Counted from the first letter of the stretch, positions 41,380-51,000 are shown. The stretch is DNA of 64,000 nt from Novosphingobium lentum NBRC 107847 (GCF_001590965.1 NZ_BCTW01000005.1:1-64000); one strand, 5' to 3'. A program made the numbers and translations. Notes: generated by a model not told the origin, from the letters alone.

Positions 41380-42303
41380 ATGGGTCTGAACATGCTGGCA
41401 ATTACCGGCGCGACCGGCTTCGTCGGGCAGGCGCTGCTCGACGAGGCGGCCCGGCAGGGCATCGCGGTGCGCGCGCTGGCTCGGCGGCCGCAGGATCCGC
41501 GCGACGGGGTCGAATGGATCGCGGGCGATCTGGCCGACGGGATCGCGCTGGCCCGCCTGGTCGATGGCGTGAGCGCGGTGATCCACGTCGCCGGCGTGGT
41601 CAATGCGCTCGATGCCGCCGGGTTTGAGGCGGGCAACGTCGCAGGAACGCTGGCGGTGGTGGAAGCGGCCATCGCGGCGGGCGTCCCGCGCTTCGTCCAC
41701 GTTTCCTCGCTGTCCGCGCGCGAGCCGCAGCTGTCGGCCTATGGCGCGTCCAAGGCGCGGGGCGAGAAGATCGTCGGCGCCAGCGGCCTCGACTGGACCA
41801 TCGTGCGCCCGCCGGGGATCTATGGTCCGCGCGATGCCGACATGTTCGAACTGTTCAAGCTGGCACGCCGGGGGGTGATGCCGATGCCGCCCGACGGGGG
41901 CCGCGTCTCGCTGATCCACGTCGCCGATCTGGCGCGGCTGTTGCTCGCGCTGGTGCCGGGGGGCGAGGACGTGACCCATTGCACGTTCGAGGTGGACGAC
42001 GGCCAGCCCGGGGGATGGAGCCACTATGAGATGGCGCGCGCGATCGGCCACGCCATGCAGCGTCGGCCGTGGGTGCTCCACCTGCCGCGCCGAGCGCTGG
42101 ATCTTGTGGCGAAGATCGACCGCCGGGTGCGCGGCGACAAGGCGCGGCTGACCGCCGACCGCGTCGGCTACATGTGCCATCCCGACTGGGTGGTGCGCGA
42201 AGCGGCCCGTGTCCCGTCGGCGCGCTGGACGGCGCAGATATCGACGCGCGACGGCCTGCGCGCCACCGCCGCGTGGTATCGCGAGAACGGCTGGATCAAG
42301 TAG
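41380..42303 (+). CDS. NAD-dependent epimerase/dehydratase (extended SDR)
   Basis: A 307-residue extended short-chain dehydrogenase. The NAD motif TGATGFVG is near residues 9-16. The active site SSLSAREPQLSAYGASKARGE gives Ser, Tyr and Lys in the YxxxK pattern (YGASK). WTIVRPPGIYGP matches sugar epimerases and NDUFA9-like proteins. Substrate unknown. An ATG at 41392 is an equally likely start. It follows proB by 7 bases, so the two are probably cotranscribed. Confidence 0.82.
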   Translation: MGLNMLAITGATGFVGQALLDEAARQGIAVRALARRPQDPRDGVEWIAGDLADGIALARLVDGVSAVIHVAGVVNALDAAGFEAGNVAGTLAVVEAAIAAGVPRFVHVSSLSAREPQLSAYGASKARGEKIVGASGLDWTIVRPPGIYGPRDADMFELFKLARRGVMPMPPDGGRVSLIHVADLARLLLALVPGGEDVTHCTFEVDDGQPGGWSHYEMARAIGHAMQRRPWVLHLPRRALDLVAKIDRRVRGDKARLTADRVGYMCHPDWVVREAARVPSARWTAQISTRDGLRATAAWYRENGWIK

Positions 42304-42348
42304 GCGACGTTGCCGCGTTGAACTGGCGGCTATTTCGCGGGCAGCATC

Positions 42349-43149
42349 TCAGAACACCGGATCGTATCCCGGGGGCAGCTCGCCATCGGGGGTGCCGGGG
42401 ACGTGGATGCCGCATTCGGTCTTGTCCCAGCCCTGCCACCGGCCCGAGCGCGGGTCTTCGCCCGGCGCGACCATGCTGGTGCACGGCGCGCAGCCGATCG
42501 AGGGATAGCCTTGCGCCACCAGCGGATGCGCCGGCAGCGCGTGCGCGTTGAAATAATCCTCGAGGTCCTGCTTCGACCAGCTGGCCAGCGGATTGATCTT
42601 CAGCCGCCCTTGCGCGTCGCTGTTGTCGATCTCGAAGCGCGGCAGCCCGGCGCGGGTCGAGGACTGGAAACCCTTGCGTCCGGTGATCGTGGCGTCGAAC
42701 GGCAGCAGCGCTTTGGCCAGCGGGATGACCTTGCGGATCTCGCAGCAGCCGTCGGGATCCCATGACCAGCGCAAGCCGTTGTCGTCCTTGGCGGCGAGCA
42801 CCACAGGATCGGGTTCGATCACCTGCAGGTTGGTAAGGCCCAGCCGTTCGACCAGCAGATCACGGTACACGATCGTTTCGGGAAAATGCTTGTGCGTTTC
42901 CAGGAACAGCACCGGCGTCGCCGGATCGACCGACGCGACCAGTTGCAGCAGCACCGCGCTTTCCGCACCGAAGCTGGAAACCACCGCGACGTCGCCCGCC
43001 AGCCGGTCGTGCAGCACGTTGCGCAGCATTTCCTGCGTGTCGGTGCCGCGAAACAGGTTGTTCAGCCGGATCGCGTCGCTTTCGGTAAAGCGCGGGCCGG
43101 TATCGATGCGGTCGCGTGCGCGTTCGCCCACCCTCAACTCCCTACCCAT
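42349..43149 (-). CDS. cysH: Adenylyl-sulfate (APS/PAPS) reductase CysH
   Basis: CysH reduces activated sulfate to sulfite. The 266-residue protein has the substrate loop SSFGAESAVLL and the catalytic Cys C246 in TECGIH. It also has CC at 135-136 and CAPC at 220-223, the four ligands of a [4Fe-4S] cluster. That cluster marks the bacterial and plant type that prefers APS over PAPS. Last gene of the sulfur operon; the start overlaps the DUF934 stop by 8 bases. Confidence 0.94.
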   Translation of the reverse strand: MGRELRVGERARDRIDTGPRFTESDAIRLNNLFRGTDTQEMLRNVLHDRLAGDVAVVSSFGAESAVLLQLVASVDPATPVLFLETHKHFPETIVYRDLLVERLGLTNLQVIEPDPVVLAAKDDNGLRWSWDPDGCCEIRKVIPLAKALLPFDATITGRKGFQSSTRAGLPRFEIDNSDAQGRLKINPLASWSKQDLEDYFNAHALPAHPLVAQGYPSIGCAPCTSMVAPGEDPRSGRWQGWDKTECGIHVPGTPDGELPPGYDPVF

Positions 43150-43582
43150 GACGCAGTGCCCAGATCGGCGCGCGGCCATCGACGGTCTTCTGGTAGACTT
43201 GCGGCCACGTCAGAATTGCCTTTTCGGCGGCGGCACGATCGATCGGCACTTGCGGTGCGAAGCTGTCGAACCCGCAGCGATGCATGTGCGAAAGCTGGTC
43301 GAGCAGCACGTCGCCGACCGCGCGCAATTCGCCGGCATAGCCCGCTTCGCGCAGGATGCGCGCGGAGGAATAGCCGCGCCCGTCGCCGTACGTGGGGAAG
43401 TTCACCTCGACCAGCGCCAGCCGCGCCAGATGCGGCAACAGCGCGCGCGCATCGTCGCCCGGTTCGATCCGCACGGCGGCGGCATTGGTCTGTTCCGCGA
43501 AGGAATCGACCGTCACCGCCGGGTCGGACACCGGCTCGTCGTCGCGAAAACGCAGCGAAGTACCAGATTGGGGATCAACCAT
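43142..43582 (-). CDS. DUF934 family protein of sulfite reduction
   Basis: The 146-residue protein has the DUF934 signature: LALVEVNFPTYGDGRGYSSARILRE in two halves and the late DVLLDQLSHMHRCGFDSF. Proteins of this family always sit next to sulfite or nitrite reductase and are thought to help its assembly or electron supply. The start ATG at 43582 overlaps the end of cysI by 8 bases. An upstream frame to 43690 is not part of it. Confidence 0.9.
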   Translation of the reverse strand: MVDPQSGTSLRFRDDEPVSDPAVTVDSFAEQTNAAAVRIEPGDDARALLPHLARLALVEVNFPTYGDGRGYSSARILREAGYAGELRAVGDVLLDQLSHMHRCGFDSFAPQVPIDRAAAEKAILTWPQVYQKTVDGRAPIWALRHG

Positions 43583-45209
43583 AGATCGCCTCCTTGAACG
43601 GCTCCATGCCGATACGGCGGTAGGTGTCGAGGAAGCGCTCCCCGTCGGTGCGTTTGGCGAGATAGACGTCGGTGGCCTTTTCGACCGCATCGACGATGCC
43701 GTCCTCGTCGAAGCCGGGGCCGGTGATCTTGCCGAGCGAGGTATCCGCGCCCTCGCTGCCGCCGAGCAGCAGCTGGTAGTTTTCCAGCCCGCGCTTGTCG
43801 ACGCCGAGGATGCCGATGTGGCCCGCGTGGTGGTGGCCGCAGGCGTTGATGCAGCCCGAAATCTTGAGCTTCAGCTCACCCAGTTCCCGCTGGCGGCCGG
43901 TGTCGGCAAAGCGCTCGCTGATCTTCTGCGCCACCGGGATCGACCGCGCGTTGGCGAGGCTGCAGTAATCGAGGCCCGGGCAGGCGATGATGTCGCCCAC
44001 CAGATCGAGGTTGGCCGTGGCCAGCCCCGCCGCATCGAGCTGCTGCCACAGCGTGTACAGATCGGCCTTGCGCACGTGCGGCAGCACGATGTTCTGCGCG
44101 TGCGTGACGCGCAGTTCGTCGAAGCTGTAGTGCTCGCCCAGGTCGGCCATCAGCCGGATCTGGTCGGCGCTGGCGTCGCCCGGGATACCGCCCACCGGCT
44201 TCAGGCTGATCACCGCCACGGCATAGCCCGGCTGCTTGTGCGCAATCGTGTTCTGGTCGAGCCACAGCGCGAAATCGAGATCGGACCGGTCGACGGTGTC
44301 GGACAATCCGGTTTCGAACGCCGGATCGGGAAAGAACCCCTTGATCCGTTCCAGTTCGGCCAACGGCGGTTCCAGCCCCAGCGTCAGCATGTGGGCAAAC
44401 TCGGCCTCGACTTGCGCGCGATAGGCATCGGCGCCGATTTCGTGGACCAGGATCTTGATCCGCGCCTTGTACTTGTTGTCGCGGCGGCCGTGCTGGTTGT
44501 ACACGCGCAGGCACGCCTCGGTGTAGGTGACCAGATGGTCGAGCGGCACGAATTCGCCGATCACCGGCGCGATCATCGGGGTGCGGCCCATGCCGCCGCC
44601 GACATAGAACTTCGCGCCCAGCTCACCCGCCGCGTTCTTCACCAGCTGGATGCCGATGTCGTGCAGCCGCATCGCCGCGCGATCGGTGTCGGATGCGATC
44701 ACCGCGATCTTGAACTTGCGCGGCAGGTAATCGAATTCGGGATGGAACGTCGACCACTGGCGCAGCAGTTCGGCATAGGGGCGCGGATCGACGATCTCGT
44801 CGGCGGCGGCACCGGCGTACTGGTCGGAGCTGATGTTGCGGATGCAGTTGCCGCTGGTCTGGATCGCGTGCATTTCCACGGTCGCCAGATCGGCGAGGAT
44901 GTCGGGCGTCTCGTCCAGCTTGATCCAGTTGTACTGGATGTTCTGGCGCGTGGTGAAGTGGCCGTAACCGCGATCGTACTTGTCGGCGATGTCGCCCAGC
45001 AGACGCATCTGCTTGCCGCTCAGCGTGCCATACGGGATCGCCACGCGCAGCATGTAGGCGTGCAGCTGCAGGTACAGGCCGTTCTTCAGCCGCAGCGGCT
45101 TGAACTGGTCCTCGGTGATGTCACCCGCCAGCCGCCGCGCGACCTGGTCGCGGAATTCGGCGACGCGGGCATCGACCATCTGCTGGTCGTAGGTGTCGTA
45201 CTGATACAT
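43575..45209 (-). CDS. cysI: Assimilatory sulfite reductase (siroheme, [4Fe-4S])
   Basis: The 544-residue protein reduces sulfite to sulfide with six electrons. It has the two-fold ferredoxin-nitrite/sulfite reductase repeat, HFTTRQNIQYNWI in the first half and the cluster ligands C410, C416, C453 and C457 (CPGLDYC and GCINAC). Nitrite reductases share this fold; operon context with cysH and cobA points to sulfite. No flavoprotein subunit is present, so electrons probably come from ferredoxin. Confidence 0.93.
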   Translation of the reverse strand: MYQYDTYDQQMVDARVAEFRDQVARRLAGDITEDQFKPLRLKNGLYLQLHAYMLRVAIPYGTLSGKQMRLLGDIADKYDRGYGHFTTRQNIQYNWIKLDETPDILADLATVEMHAIQTSGNCIRNISSDQYAGAAADEIVDPRPYAELLRQWSTFHPEFDYLPRKFKIAVIASDTDRAAMRLHDIGIQLVKNAAGELGAKFYVGGGMGRTPMIAPVIGEFVPLDHLVTYTEACLRVYNQHGRRDNKYKARIKILVHEIGADAYRAQVEAEFAHMLTLGLEPPLAELERIKGFFPDPAFETGLSDTVDRSDLDFALWLDQNTIAHKQPGYAVAVISLKPVGGIPGDASADQIRLMADLGEHYSFDELRVTHAQNIVLPHVRKADLYTLWQQLDAAGLATANLDLVGDIIACPGLDYCSLANARSIPVAQKISERFADTGRQRELGELKLKISGCINACGHHHAGHIGILGVDKRGLENYQLLLGGSEGADTSLGKITGPGFDEDGIVDAVEKATDVYLAKRTDGERFLDTYRRIGMEPFKEAIYG

Positions 45210-45210
45210 C

Positions 45211-45507
45211 TCAAATCACCCAGTTGCCGGCCTGCGTGTCGGCAGGCTTGAGGGTCAGGTCCATGCGCACGGTCGGCCCCAGCGCGCGGATGCGGTCCTT
45301 GATGTGCGCCGGGCGGATGCCGTCGGCGGTCTGCTCGGCGTCGATCGCATAGCCGGCGTTGACGCGGCGCGCGGCGTCTTCGGCGGCGAGCACGGCTTCG
45401 GCGTGTTCGCCCACGTCGACCGCATCATCGACGTGGCGCGACCAGTCGCTGCCCGTCCACCACACCACGTCCCCGCTTTTGAGGTCGTTTCCGGTCAGGA
45501 TCTTCAT
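45211..45507 (-). CDS. DUF2849 family protein of sulfite reduction
   Basis: A 98-residue protein of the DUF2849 family (MKILTGNDLKSGDVVWW, WSRHVDDAVDV and RPAHIKDRIRALGPTVRMDL). It is nearly always found between cobA/cysG and cysI in alphaproteobacteria. Function is unknown. The start overlaps the cobA stop as ATGA. Confidence 0.9.
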   Translation of the reverse strand: MKILTGNDLKSGDVVWWTGSDWSRHVDDAVDVGEHAEAVLAAEDAARRVNAGYAIDAEQTADGIRPAHIKDRIRALGPTVRMDLTLKPADTQAGNWVI

Positions 45508-46292
45508 TGCGCCATCTCCGCCAGTTCCTTCAGCCGTTCGGCCGTTTCGCGCCCGGTCACGTCACCGATCACGATCACGGCAGGGCTTTTCACTTTTTCG
45601 CGCACAACCAGTTCGCCAAGACCGGCGAGCGGCCCGCGCAACACGCGCATCGAACGGCGCGCGGCGTTTTCCACCACCGCCAGCGACATCGCGGGCGACA
45701 GGCCATCGGCGATCAGCTTTTCGGCGATCGCGTCGGCGGTGGCCACGCCCATGTAGATCACCAGCGTGCGACCCACCCCGGCAAGGCCCGCCCAGTTCTG
45801 TTCGGCCAGGCCCTTGCACTGGCCCGCCACGAAGCTGACGATGCTGGCGCTGTCGCGGTGGGTCAGCGGGATCTGCGCAGCGGCGGCGGCGGCGTTGGCG
45901 GCGCTGATGCCGGGCACGACGTCCACCGGAACGCCAGCGGCGCGGCACGCCTCGGCCTCTTCACCGCCACGCCCGAAGATGAACGGATCGCCGCCCTTGA
46001 GGCGGATCACGTCGTTGCCGGCCCGCGCCTCGCGCACCAGCAGCGCGTTGATGTCGTCCTGCGCCATGGTGTGCCGCGCGCGCGCCTTGGCGACCGAGAC
46101 GAAGCGTGCGCCGGCAGGCGCCATGGCCAGGATCGAGGGATCGACCAGCCCGTCATGCACCACCAGCCGCGCACTCATCACCAGCCGCGCGGCGCGCAGC
46201 GTCAGCAGGTCAGGATCGCCGGGCCCGGCACCGACGAGATACACCGTGCCCACGCGAGGCGCGCCGGGAAGCTTGGTTGCGGAACTTTTCAT
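45504..46292 (-). CDS. cobA: Uroporphyrinogen-III C-methyltransferase (siroheme synthesis)
   Basis: This SAM-dependent enzyme methylates uroporphyrinogen III twice to make precorrin-2, for the siroheme of CysI. The motifs are VYLVGAGPGDPDLLT, VHDGLV, RLKGGDPFIFGRGGEEAE and VVPGISAANAAAAAAQIPLTHRD in parts. It lacks the CysG dehydrogenase/ferrochelatase domain, so another protein must finish siroheme. ATG at 46292 is preferred; a GTG three codons upstream is possible. Confidence 0.93.
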   Translation of the reverse strand: MKSSATKLPGAPRVGTVYLVGAGPGDPDLLTLRAARLVMSARLVVHDGLVDPSILAMAPAGARFVSVAKARARHTMAQDDINALLVREARAGNDVIRLKGGDPFIFGRGGEEAEACRAAGVPVDVVPGISAANAAAAAAQIPLTHRDSASIVSFVAGQCKGLAEQNWAGLAGVGRTLVIYMGVATADAIAEKLIADGLSPAMSLAVVENAARRSMRVLRGPLAGLGELVVREKVKSPAVIVIGDVTGRETAERLKELAEMAQ

Positions 46293-46384
46293 GCCAGCCA
46301 CTTGGCGATTGCGCCGCGCCGGTGCCAGCGAGAATGGATTGGGCAGAGGCTAGGTCAGCTTTAGTGGGCGGTCAGTGGTCGAGA

Positions 46385-47314
46385 TCAGCGGTCGGACGCA
46401 TCGCCCGTCGCCGCGTCACGCGCCGCGATCAACCGTTCCAGTGTGTCGCTGCCGCGCAAGGCGATGTCCTGACGCGGGTAAGGGATTTCGATGCCGTGTT
46501 CGGCAAACAGCGCCAGCACGCCTTTCAACACTTGCGAGCGGACGTTGCCGAGCCCTTCCTCGGGATCGCAAATCCACACGATCACGTTGAAATCGAGCGA
46601 ACTGGGCCCCAGCGCATTGAGCAGCACGCCGGGTTCGGGCTGGTCGAGCACCCGGCTGGCGGCGCGCGCGGCCTGCAGCATCAGGCTTTCGGCGAGTGCG
46701 ACGTCGCTGCCATAGGCGATCGACACGGGGATCTGGATCGCCACCTCGCGGCTGGAATAGGACCAGTTTTCAACCTGGCTGGTCATCAGGTTTTCGTTGG
46801 GGATCAGGTATTCGCGCTTGTCGCGCGTGGTCACGGAGACGGCGCGGATGCCGATTTTCTTGACCTGCCCGAAGCTGGAACCCTTGCCGTCGCTGACCGC
46901 GATCACGTCGCCCGGCTTGATCGACCCGTCCATCAGCAGGATGATCCCGGCGATGAGGTTGCCGAACGTCTTCTGCAGGCCGAACCCGATGGCGAGGCCG
47001 AACGCGCCCGAAAACACGGTCAGCGCGGTCAGGTCGATGCCGAGGATGTCGATCCCGACCAGCACGGCCAGCAACCACACCGCGATCGACACCAGCTTTT
47101 CGCCCAGCACCCGCTGCGCCACGTCCAGCCGGGTCAGCCGCGCGAAAATGCGCTTGGCCAGCCTGCTGCCAAGGCGCGCGAGCACGAACATCGCCAGCAC
47201 GACCAGGATGATCCACGCCGCGCCCCACAGCGAGATGTGATGCTTGCCGACGTCGAAACCGATCTGGTCGAGCAGGTCGATCGCATCGGCGACCGCGTGT
47301 TTGAGATCGTTCAT
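46385..47314 (-). CDS. Small-conductance mechanosensitive channel (MscS family)
   Basis: The 309-residue protein has three or so transmembrane helices. The pore helix is GAFGLAIGFGLQKTFGNLIAGI, a clear MscS TM3 pattern, and the cytoplasmic beta domain follows (DGSIKPGDVI, VKKIGIRAVSVTTRDKREYLIPNE). Such channels release solutes on hypo-osmotic shock. The start ATG overlaps the stop of the upstream metC-like gene. Confidence 0.9.
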   Translation of the reverse strand: MNDLKHAVADAIDLLDQIGFDVGKHHISLWGAAWIILVVLAMFVLARLGSRLAKRIFARLTRLDVAQRVLGEKLVSIAVWLLAVLVGIDILGIDLTALTVFSGAFGLAIGFGLQKTFGNLIAGIILLMDGSIKPGDVIAVSDGKGSSFGQVKKIGIRAVSVTTRDKREYLIPNENLMTSQVENWSYSSREVAIQIPVSIAYGSDVALAESLMLQAARAASRVLDQPEPGVLLNALGPSSLDFNVIVWICDPEEGLGNVRSQVLKGVLALFAEHGIEIPYPRQDIALRGSDTLERLIAARDAATGDASDR

Positions 47315-48552
47315 GCGCTGGCGCCCGCCGCGCGCCACGCGGCAAGCCCGCCGTCGAGATCGGCGATCAGGTCGCCGGTATCCTCAAGCCCGATCGACAG
47401 GCGCACGCCGAACCGGTCGGCGGGATTCATGCCCGGCAGCGGCCAGCGCGTGGCGGTGCGCAAAGCTGCCGGATCGACCGGGGTGGCCAGGCTTTCGAAC
47501 CCGCCCCAGCTGTAACCGATGCCGAACAGCGTCAGCGCATCGATCAGTGCATCGCGCGCGTCCGCGCTGCCGCCGTTCATCACGAAGCTGAACAAGCCGC
47601 AGCCGCCGGTGAAATCGCGGGTCCAGATCGCGTGGCCGGGCGAACCGGGCAGCATCGGGCACAGCACGTGCGACACTTCGGGCCGCGCTTCCAGCCACTG
47701 CGCGATGGCCAGCGCGCTGGCGGTCTCCTGCGCCAGCCGCAGCCCCATCGTGCGCAGCCCGCGCAAGGCGAGCGCGGCATCGTCGGGCGAAACGACGTGG
47801 CCCAGTTGCTGCGCCGTACGGCGCAACCGGGCGTAGAGATCGGCGCTGGCGCTGGCGCTGCCCATCATCAGGTCGGAATGGCCGCCGACATGCTTGGTCA
47901 GCGACATGATCGCGATGTCCGCGCCTCGGGTCAGCGCGGGAAAGCCGAGCGCACTGGCCCAGGTGTTGTCGAGCAGCACGGTCACCCCGCGCGCCTTGGC
48001 GATGGCGGACAGGGCCGGCACGTCCTGCACCTCCAGGGTGAGACTGCCCGGCGTTTCGAGCAGCACCGCACGCGTGCGCTCGCAGATCGCGGCGTCGAAT
48101 GCGGCTATGTCGAGCGGATCGAACCAGCGCGTTTCCACGCCCATGTCGGCCAGCAACCCGCGCGCCATCGCGCGGCTGGGCTCATAGGCGTTGTCGGTCA
48201 TCAGCAGCACGTCACCGGGGCGCAGCACGGTGATCAGCGCCGCCGCGATCGCCGCCACGCCCGACGGGTAGAGCATCGTGCCGTGCGCGCCGGGCTCCAG
48301 CTGCGTCAACGCCTCGGCCAGCGCCCACTGCGTCGGCGCGCCGCGCCGGCCATAGAAGAACCGCCCGTCCTCGTTGGTGCGCGGCCCCGCCTTGTGCGCG
48401 GCCATGTCGGGATACAGATGGGTGCTGGCGCGCCACACCGCAGGGTTGACCACGCTGCCCGGCTGGCCCGGCGTACCCGTCCATTCCGGCCTCCGGCCCG
48501 CCGCGACGAGCTTCGTCGCGGGCTGCAGATCGTCACCGGAGGACTTCGTCAT
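47311..48552 (-). CDS. metC: Cystathionine beta-lyase (Cys/Met PLP enzyme)
   Basis: A PLP enzyme of the trans-sulfuration family, 413 residues from the ATG at 48552. PLP sites include the phosphate-binding PSGVAAIAAAL, the VLLDNTWASALGF strand and the Schiff-base lysine in MSLTKHVGGHSD. Residues such as FFYGRRGAPTQWAL and SWGGFESLA favour cystathionine beta-lyase, which makes homocysteine, over gamma-synthase. It is transcribed with sseA upstream and mscS downstream. Confidence 0.88.
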   Translation of the reverse strand: MTKSSGDDLQPATKLVAAGRRPEWTGTPGQPGSVVNPAVWRASTHLYPDMAAHKAGPRTNEDGRFFYGRRGAPTQWALAEALTQLEPGAHGTMLYPSGVAAIAAALITVLRPGDVLLMTDNAYEPSRAMARGLLADMGVETRWFDPLDIAAFDAAICERTRAVLLETPGSLTLEVQDVPALSAIAKARGVTVLLDNTWASALGFPALTRGADIAIMSLTKHVGGHSDLMMGSASASADLYARLRRTAQQLGHVVSPDDAALALRGLRTMGLRLAQETASALAIAQWLEARPEVSHVLCPMLPGSPGHAIWTRDFTGGCGLFSFVMNGGSADARDALIDALTLFGIGYSWGGFESLATPVDPAALRTATRWPLPGMNPADRFGVRLSIGLEDTGDLIADLDGGLAAWRAAGASA

Positions 48553-48556
48553 CGGG

Positions 48557-49381
48557 TCAGGCGACGACCTCGTTCGCCTTGCCGGTCGCCTTGGGCGTAT
48601 CAGGATCGGCACCCCATTCGGCCCAGCTTCCGTCATACAGCGCCACGTCGGTCTTGCCGAGCAGGTGCGCGGCGAAGATCACGACGTTGGCGGTCATGCC
48701 CGAACCGCAGCTGCTGACCAGCGGCTTGGCCAGATCGATCCCGGCGGTTTCGAACGCCTTCTTGAGCTCGGTCTTGGCCTTCCATGTGCCGTCGGCGTTG
48801 AACAGGCTGGCGTAAGGCAGGTTGCGCGCGCCGGGGATATGGCCGCCGTCGAAGCGTTCGCCGCCGCGCGCATCGACCACCTGCTCGGACTTTTCGTGCA
48901 GGTTCTTCAGCATCGCGGCCTTGCTGCGCAGGTTCTTGTCATCCTGCCACACGGTGAAGTGGCGGTGGCGCAGGCTTTCCTTGCCCTGTTTGCACGGGCG
49001 GCCTTCGGCCTTCCATTTGGCAATACCGCCATCGAGCAGCGCCACGTCGTGCGCGCCGAACATCGTCAGCATGAACCACGCGCGCGTCGCGCTCTTGATC
49101 GGGCTGTCATCGTACAGGACGATGCGGCTGCCATCGCCCAGACCCAGGCTTTGCATCCGGCTGGCGAACTTTTCGGCGGGCGGCAGCGTGTTGGCGACCG
49201 GCGAGTTGCTGTCGGTCAGGTTGCCCAGATCCATGAACACCGCGCCGGCAATGTGGCATGCCTCATATTCGGCGGCGGCATCGCGTCCGGTGTCGGGCAG
49301 GAACACGCTGGCGTCCACGATGCGCAAGTCGCTGGCTCCCAGTTCCTTGGCGAGCCATTCGGTCGATACCAGCGAATCCAT
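48557..49381 (-). CDS. sseA: 3-Mercaptopyruvate sulfurtransferase
   Basis: Two rhodanese domains in 274 residues. The N-terminal one is inactive and the C-terminal one holds the catalytic C225 in CGSGMTA, the loop type of mercaptopyruvate sulfurtransferase rather than thiosulfate sulfurtransferase (which has CRxGxT). The N-terminus MDSLVSTEWLAKEL is typical. Together with metC it suggests a cysteine/homocysteine group. Confidence 0.92.
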   Translation of the reverse strand: MDSLVSTEWLAKELGASDLRIVDASVFLPDTGRDAAAEYEACHIAGAVFMDLGNLTDSNSPVANTLPPAEKFASRMQSLGLGDGSRIVLYDDSPIKSATRAWFMLTMFGAHDVALLDGGIAKWKAEGRPCKQGKESLRHRHFTVWQDDKNLRSKAAMLKNLHEKSEQVVDARGGERFDGGHIPGARNLPYASLFNADGTWKAKTELKKAFETAGIDLAKPLVSSCGSGMTANVVIFAAHLLGKTDVALYDGSWAEWGADPDTPKATGKANEVVA

Positions 49382-49533
49382 GATGTTCTCCTGCCTTGTG
49401 ATCGTCTGTGACGTTTTGCGTTTCAGGTCAGTCCTGGGGAGGAGACGTCAGCAATAGTCGGCCAGCCGGGCCTAGTCGAGCCGTAAAAAGGATCAATGAT
49501 GCGGCTGCGCGCCTCTGCGCGAGGCGGCGCGGT

Positions 49534-50862
49534 TCAGGCGGGCATCGGCAGGCTGCGCTGGCCGAGCTGCGAATACAGGCGGGGCCCCAGATCGAGCCGG
49601 AACGGCTGGAGCCGCGCGGCGTCGCCACCGGGCTCCTGCCCGACCAGGAACGCGCTGCGCGACGTCACGCTGCGCCCGTCGGGGTCCGACGCGGCGATCG
49701 CGAAGCGCGCGAGCGGAACGAACAAGTGCGCCGACCCGCGCCGGATCGGCGTGATCGACCCCAGTGGCAGGCGGATGTCGCCGCCCAGCACCACGCTTTC
49801 GCCCGGCGCCAGCGTGGCGACGCGGTGCAGTGGGGCCAGCGGCGCGCCATGGCCCAACTGCTCCTCCATCGGGCGCGATGCGTGGGCGGAAATCATGTCG
49901 CCGCCGATCTCGACTCCCGCCAGCGTCGTGGTGCCGGTGTTGGTGATCGACAGCCGGTATGACAGCGTGGCGTTGACCAGCGTCGCGCTCATGCGCGTGG
50001 CCTCGAGCGCCAGCGTCAGCGCGGACACCGGCTCGGCACCGAAGTCGGGCGAGGGCATGGCGGCGGCTGTCGCGGTGACGGGCACCGCGATGGTCGTCTC
50101 GCTCGGCGTCGTCGGGGCACCGGGCATGTCGTCGATCGCGATGGTCGGGGCCTGCGGTTGGGCCGGCATCGCAGGCACGATCGGGCGCACGAATTCGGGC
50201 GCGGGCAGGGCGAGCGGCCCATGCGTGCGTCGCCACCAGACCAGGCTGCCAATGGCCGCGACCACCACCGCCAGCGCGCCGGCGACCCAGGGCCAGCGCG
50301 ATGCGCCCTCGGGCGCTGCGATGATGGCCGGTTCCGCTGCCGCTTTCGTTGGGCTGGCAATGGCAGTCGGCACCGCAAACGGTGAGCCGGTCGGGGCAGC
50401 GGCAACGCCGTCGCTCGCGATCGGGGCGGGGGCGAGCGTTGGCGGGCTGCTTGCGGCCGCCGCCGGGGCTGGCGTCCGCACCGGGTTGGCGGCAGGAGCC
50501 TTCGGCGCGATGCGTTGCGGTTGTGCCGGCCGCGGCGATGGCTGGGGCGCGCGGGTGGTGTTCGGGGATGACGCTGCCGTCGGTGCGGCGGGAGTCGGCA
50601 CGATGATCGCCGGTTTGCTGGTCGCGGGCGAGGGCGGCGGCGCTCCCGCCTCGGTCGGTCCTGCGGCAGTCGGGGTGGCGCTGGGCTTGACCGGCAGCTT
50701 GAACGTGGTGACATCGCCCGGCGGCGCATCCTGCGCGCGCACCACCGGCGCACCCATCAGCGCGAGCGCCAAGGCCAGCGCCACGGCGCCCGCACCCGAC
50801 ACACTCCGCGCCGCGAAAGGCCGGTGCCCACGCCTGTTTGTGTTGATACTGCGCTTGTTCAT
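49534..50862 (-). CDS. Hypothetical Pro/Ala-rich membrane-anchored protein
   Basis: Not recognised. The ATG at 50862 follows AGGGA and gives 442 residues. A basic N-terminus and signal-like segment (about 23-42, ending VVRAQDA) are followed by roughly 145 residues of Pro, Ala, Ser and Thr. Then comes one transmembrane helix (WVAGALAVVVAAIGSLVWW, about 194-212), a second Pro-rich linker and a C-terminal beta-rich domain of about 170 residues (LVNATLSYRLSITNTGTTTLAGVEI in parts, LAPGESVVLGGDIRLPLG). That last part resembles Ig-like domains. The layout suits a cell-envelope spacer protein. It is divergent from queF. Confidence 0.65.
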   Translation of the reverse strand: MNKRSINTNRRGHRPFAARSVSGAGAVALALALALMGAPVVRAQDAPPGDVTTFKLPVKPSATPTAAGPTEAGAPPPSPATSKPAIIVPTPAAPTAASSPNTTRAPQPSPRPAQPQRIAPKAPAANPVRTPAPAAAASSPPTLAPAPIASDGVAAAPTGSPFAVPTAIASPTKAAAEPAIIAAPEGASRWPWVAGALAVVVAAIGSLVWWRRTHGPLALPAPEFVRPIVPAMPAQPQAPTIAIDDMPGAPTTPSETTIAVPVTATAAAMPSPDFGAEPVSALTLALEATRMSATLVNATLSYRLSITNTGTTTLAGVEIGGDMISAHASRPMEEQLGHGAPLAPLHRVATLAPGESVVLGGDIRLPLGSITPIRRGSAHLFVPLARFAIAASDPDGRSVTSRSAFLVGQEPGGDAARLQPFRLDLGPRLYSQLGQRSLPMPA

Positions 50863-51000
50863 GGAATCCCTGTCAGCAGGCTTTGCTCCTGCAACGCGCG
50901 GTTGAATAGCGCCTGAACCCGTCGCGGCCAACCGCCGACTTGCCGCATTGCTGCGATAAGGGCATGCGGCACAGAAGTTTTTTCGCCAGGACGACACCGC

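Noticed and set aside
38694..41672. A 992-codon minus-strand frame covering the Mur ligase and the antisense of proB
   Set aside because: Family similarity begins only at the ATG at 40148; upstream residues are low-complexity and antisense to proB.
50863..51000. Possible preQ1 riboswitch before queF
   Set aside because: The short AT-rich pseudoknot tail and C-rich loop expected of preQ1 aptamers were not found.
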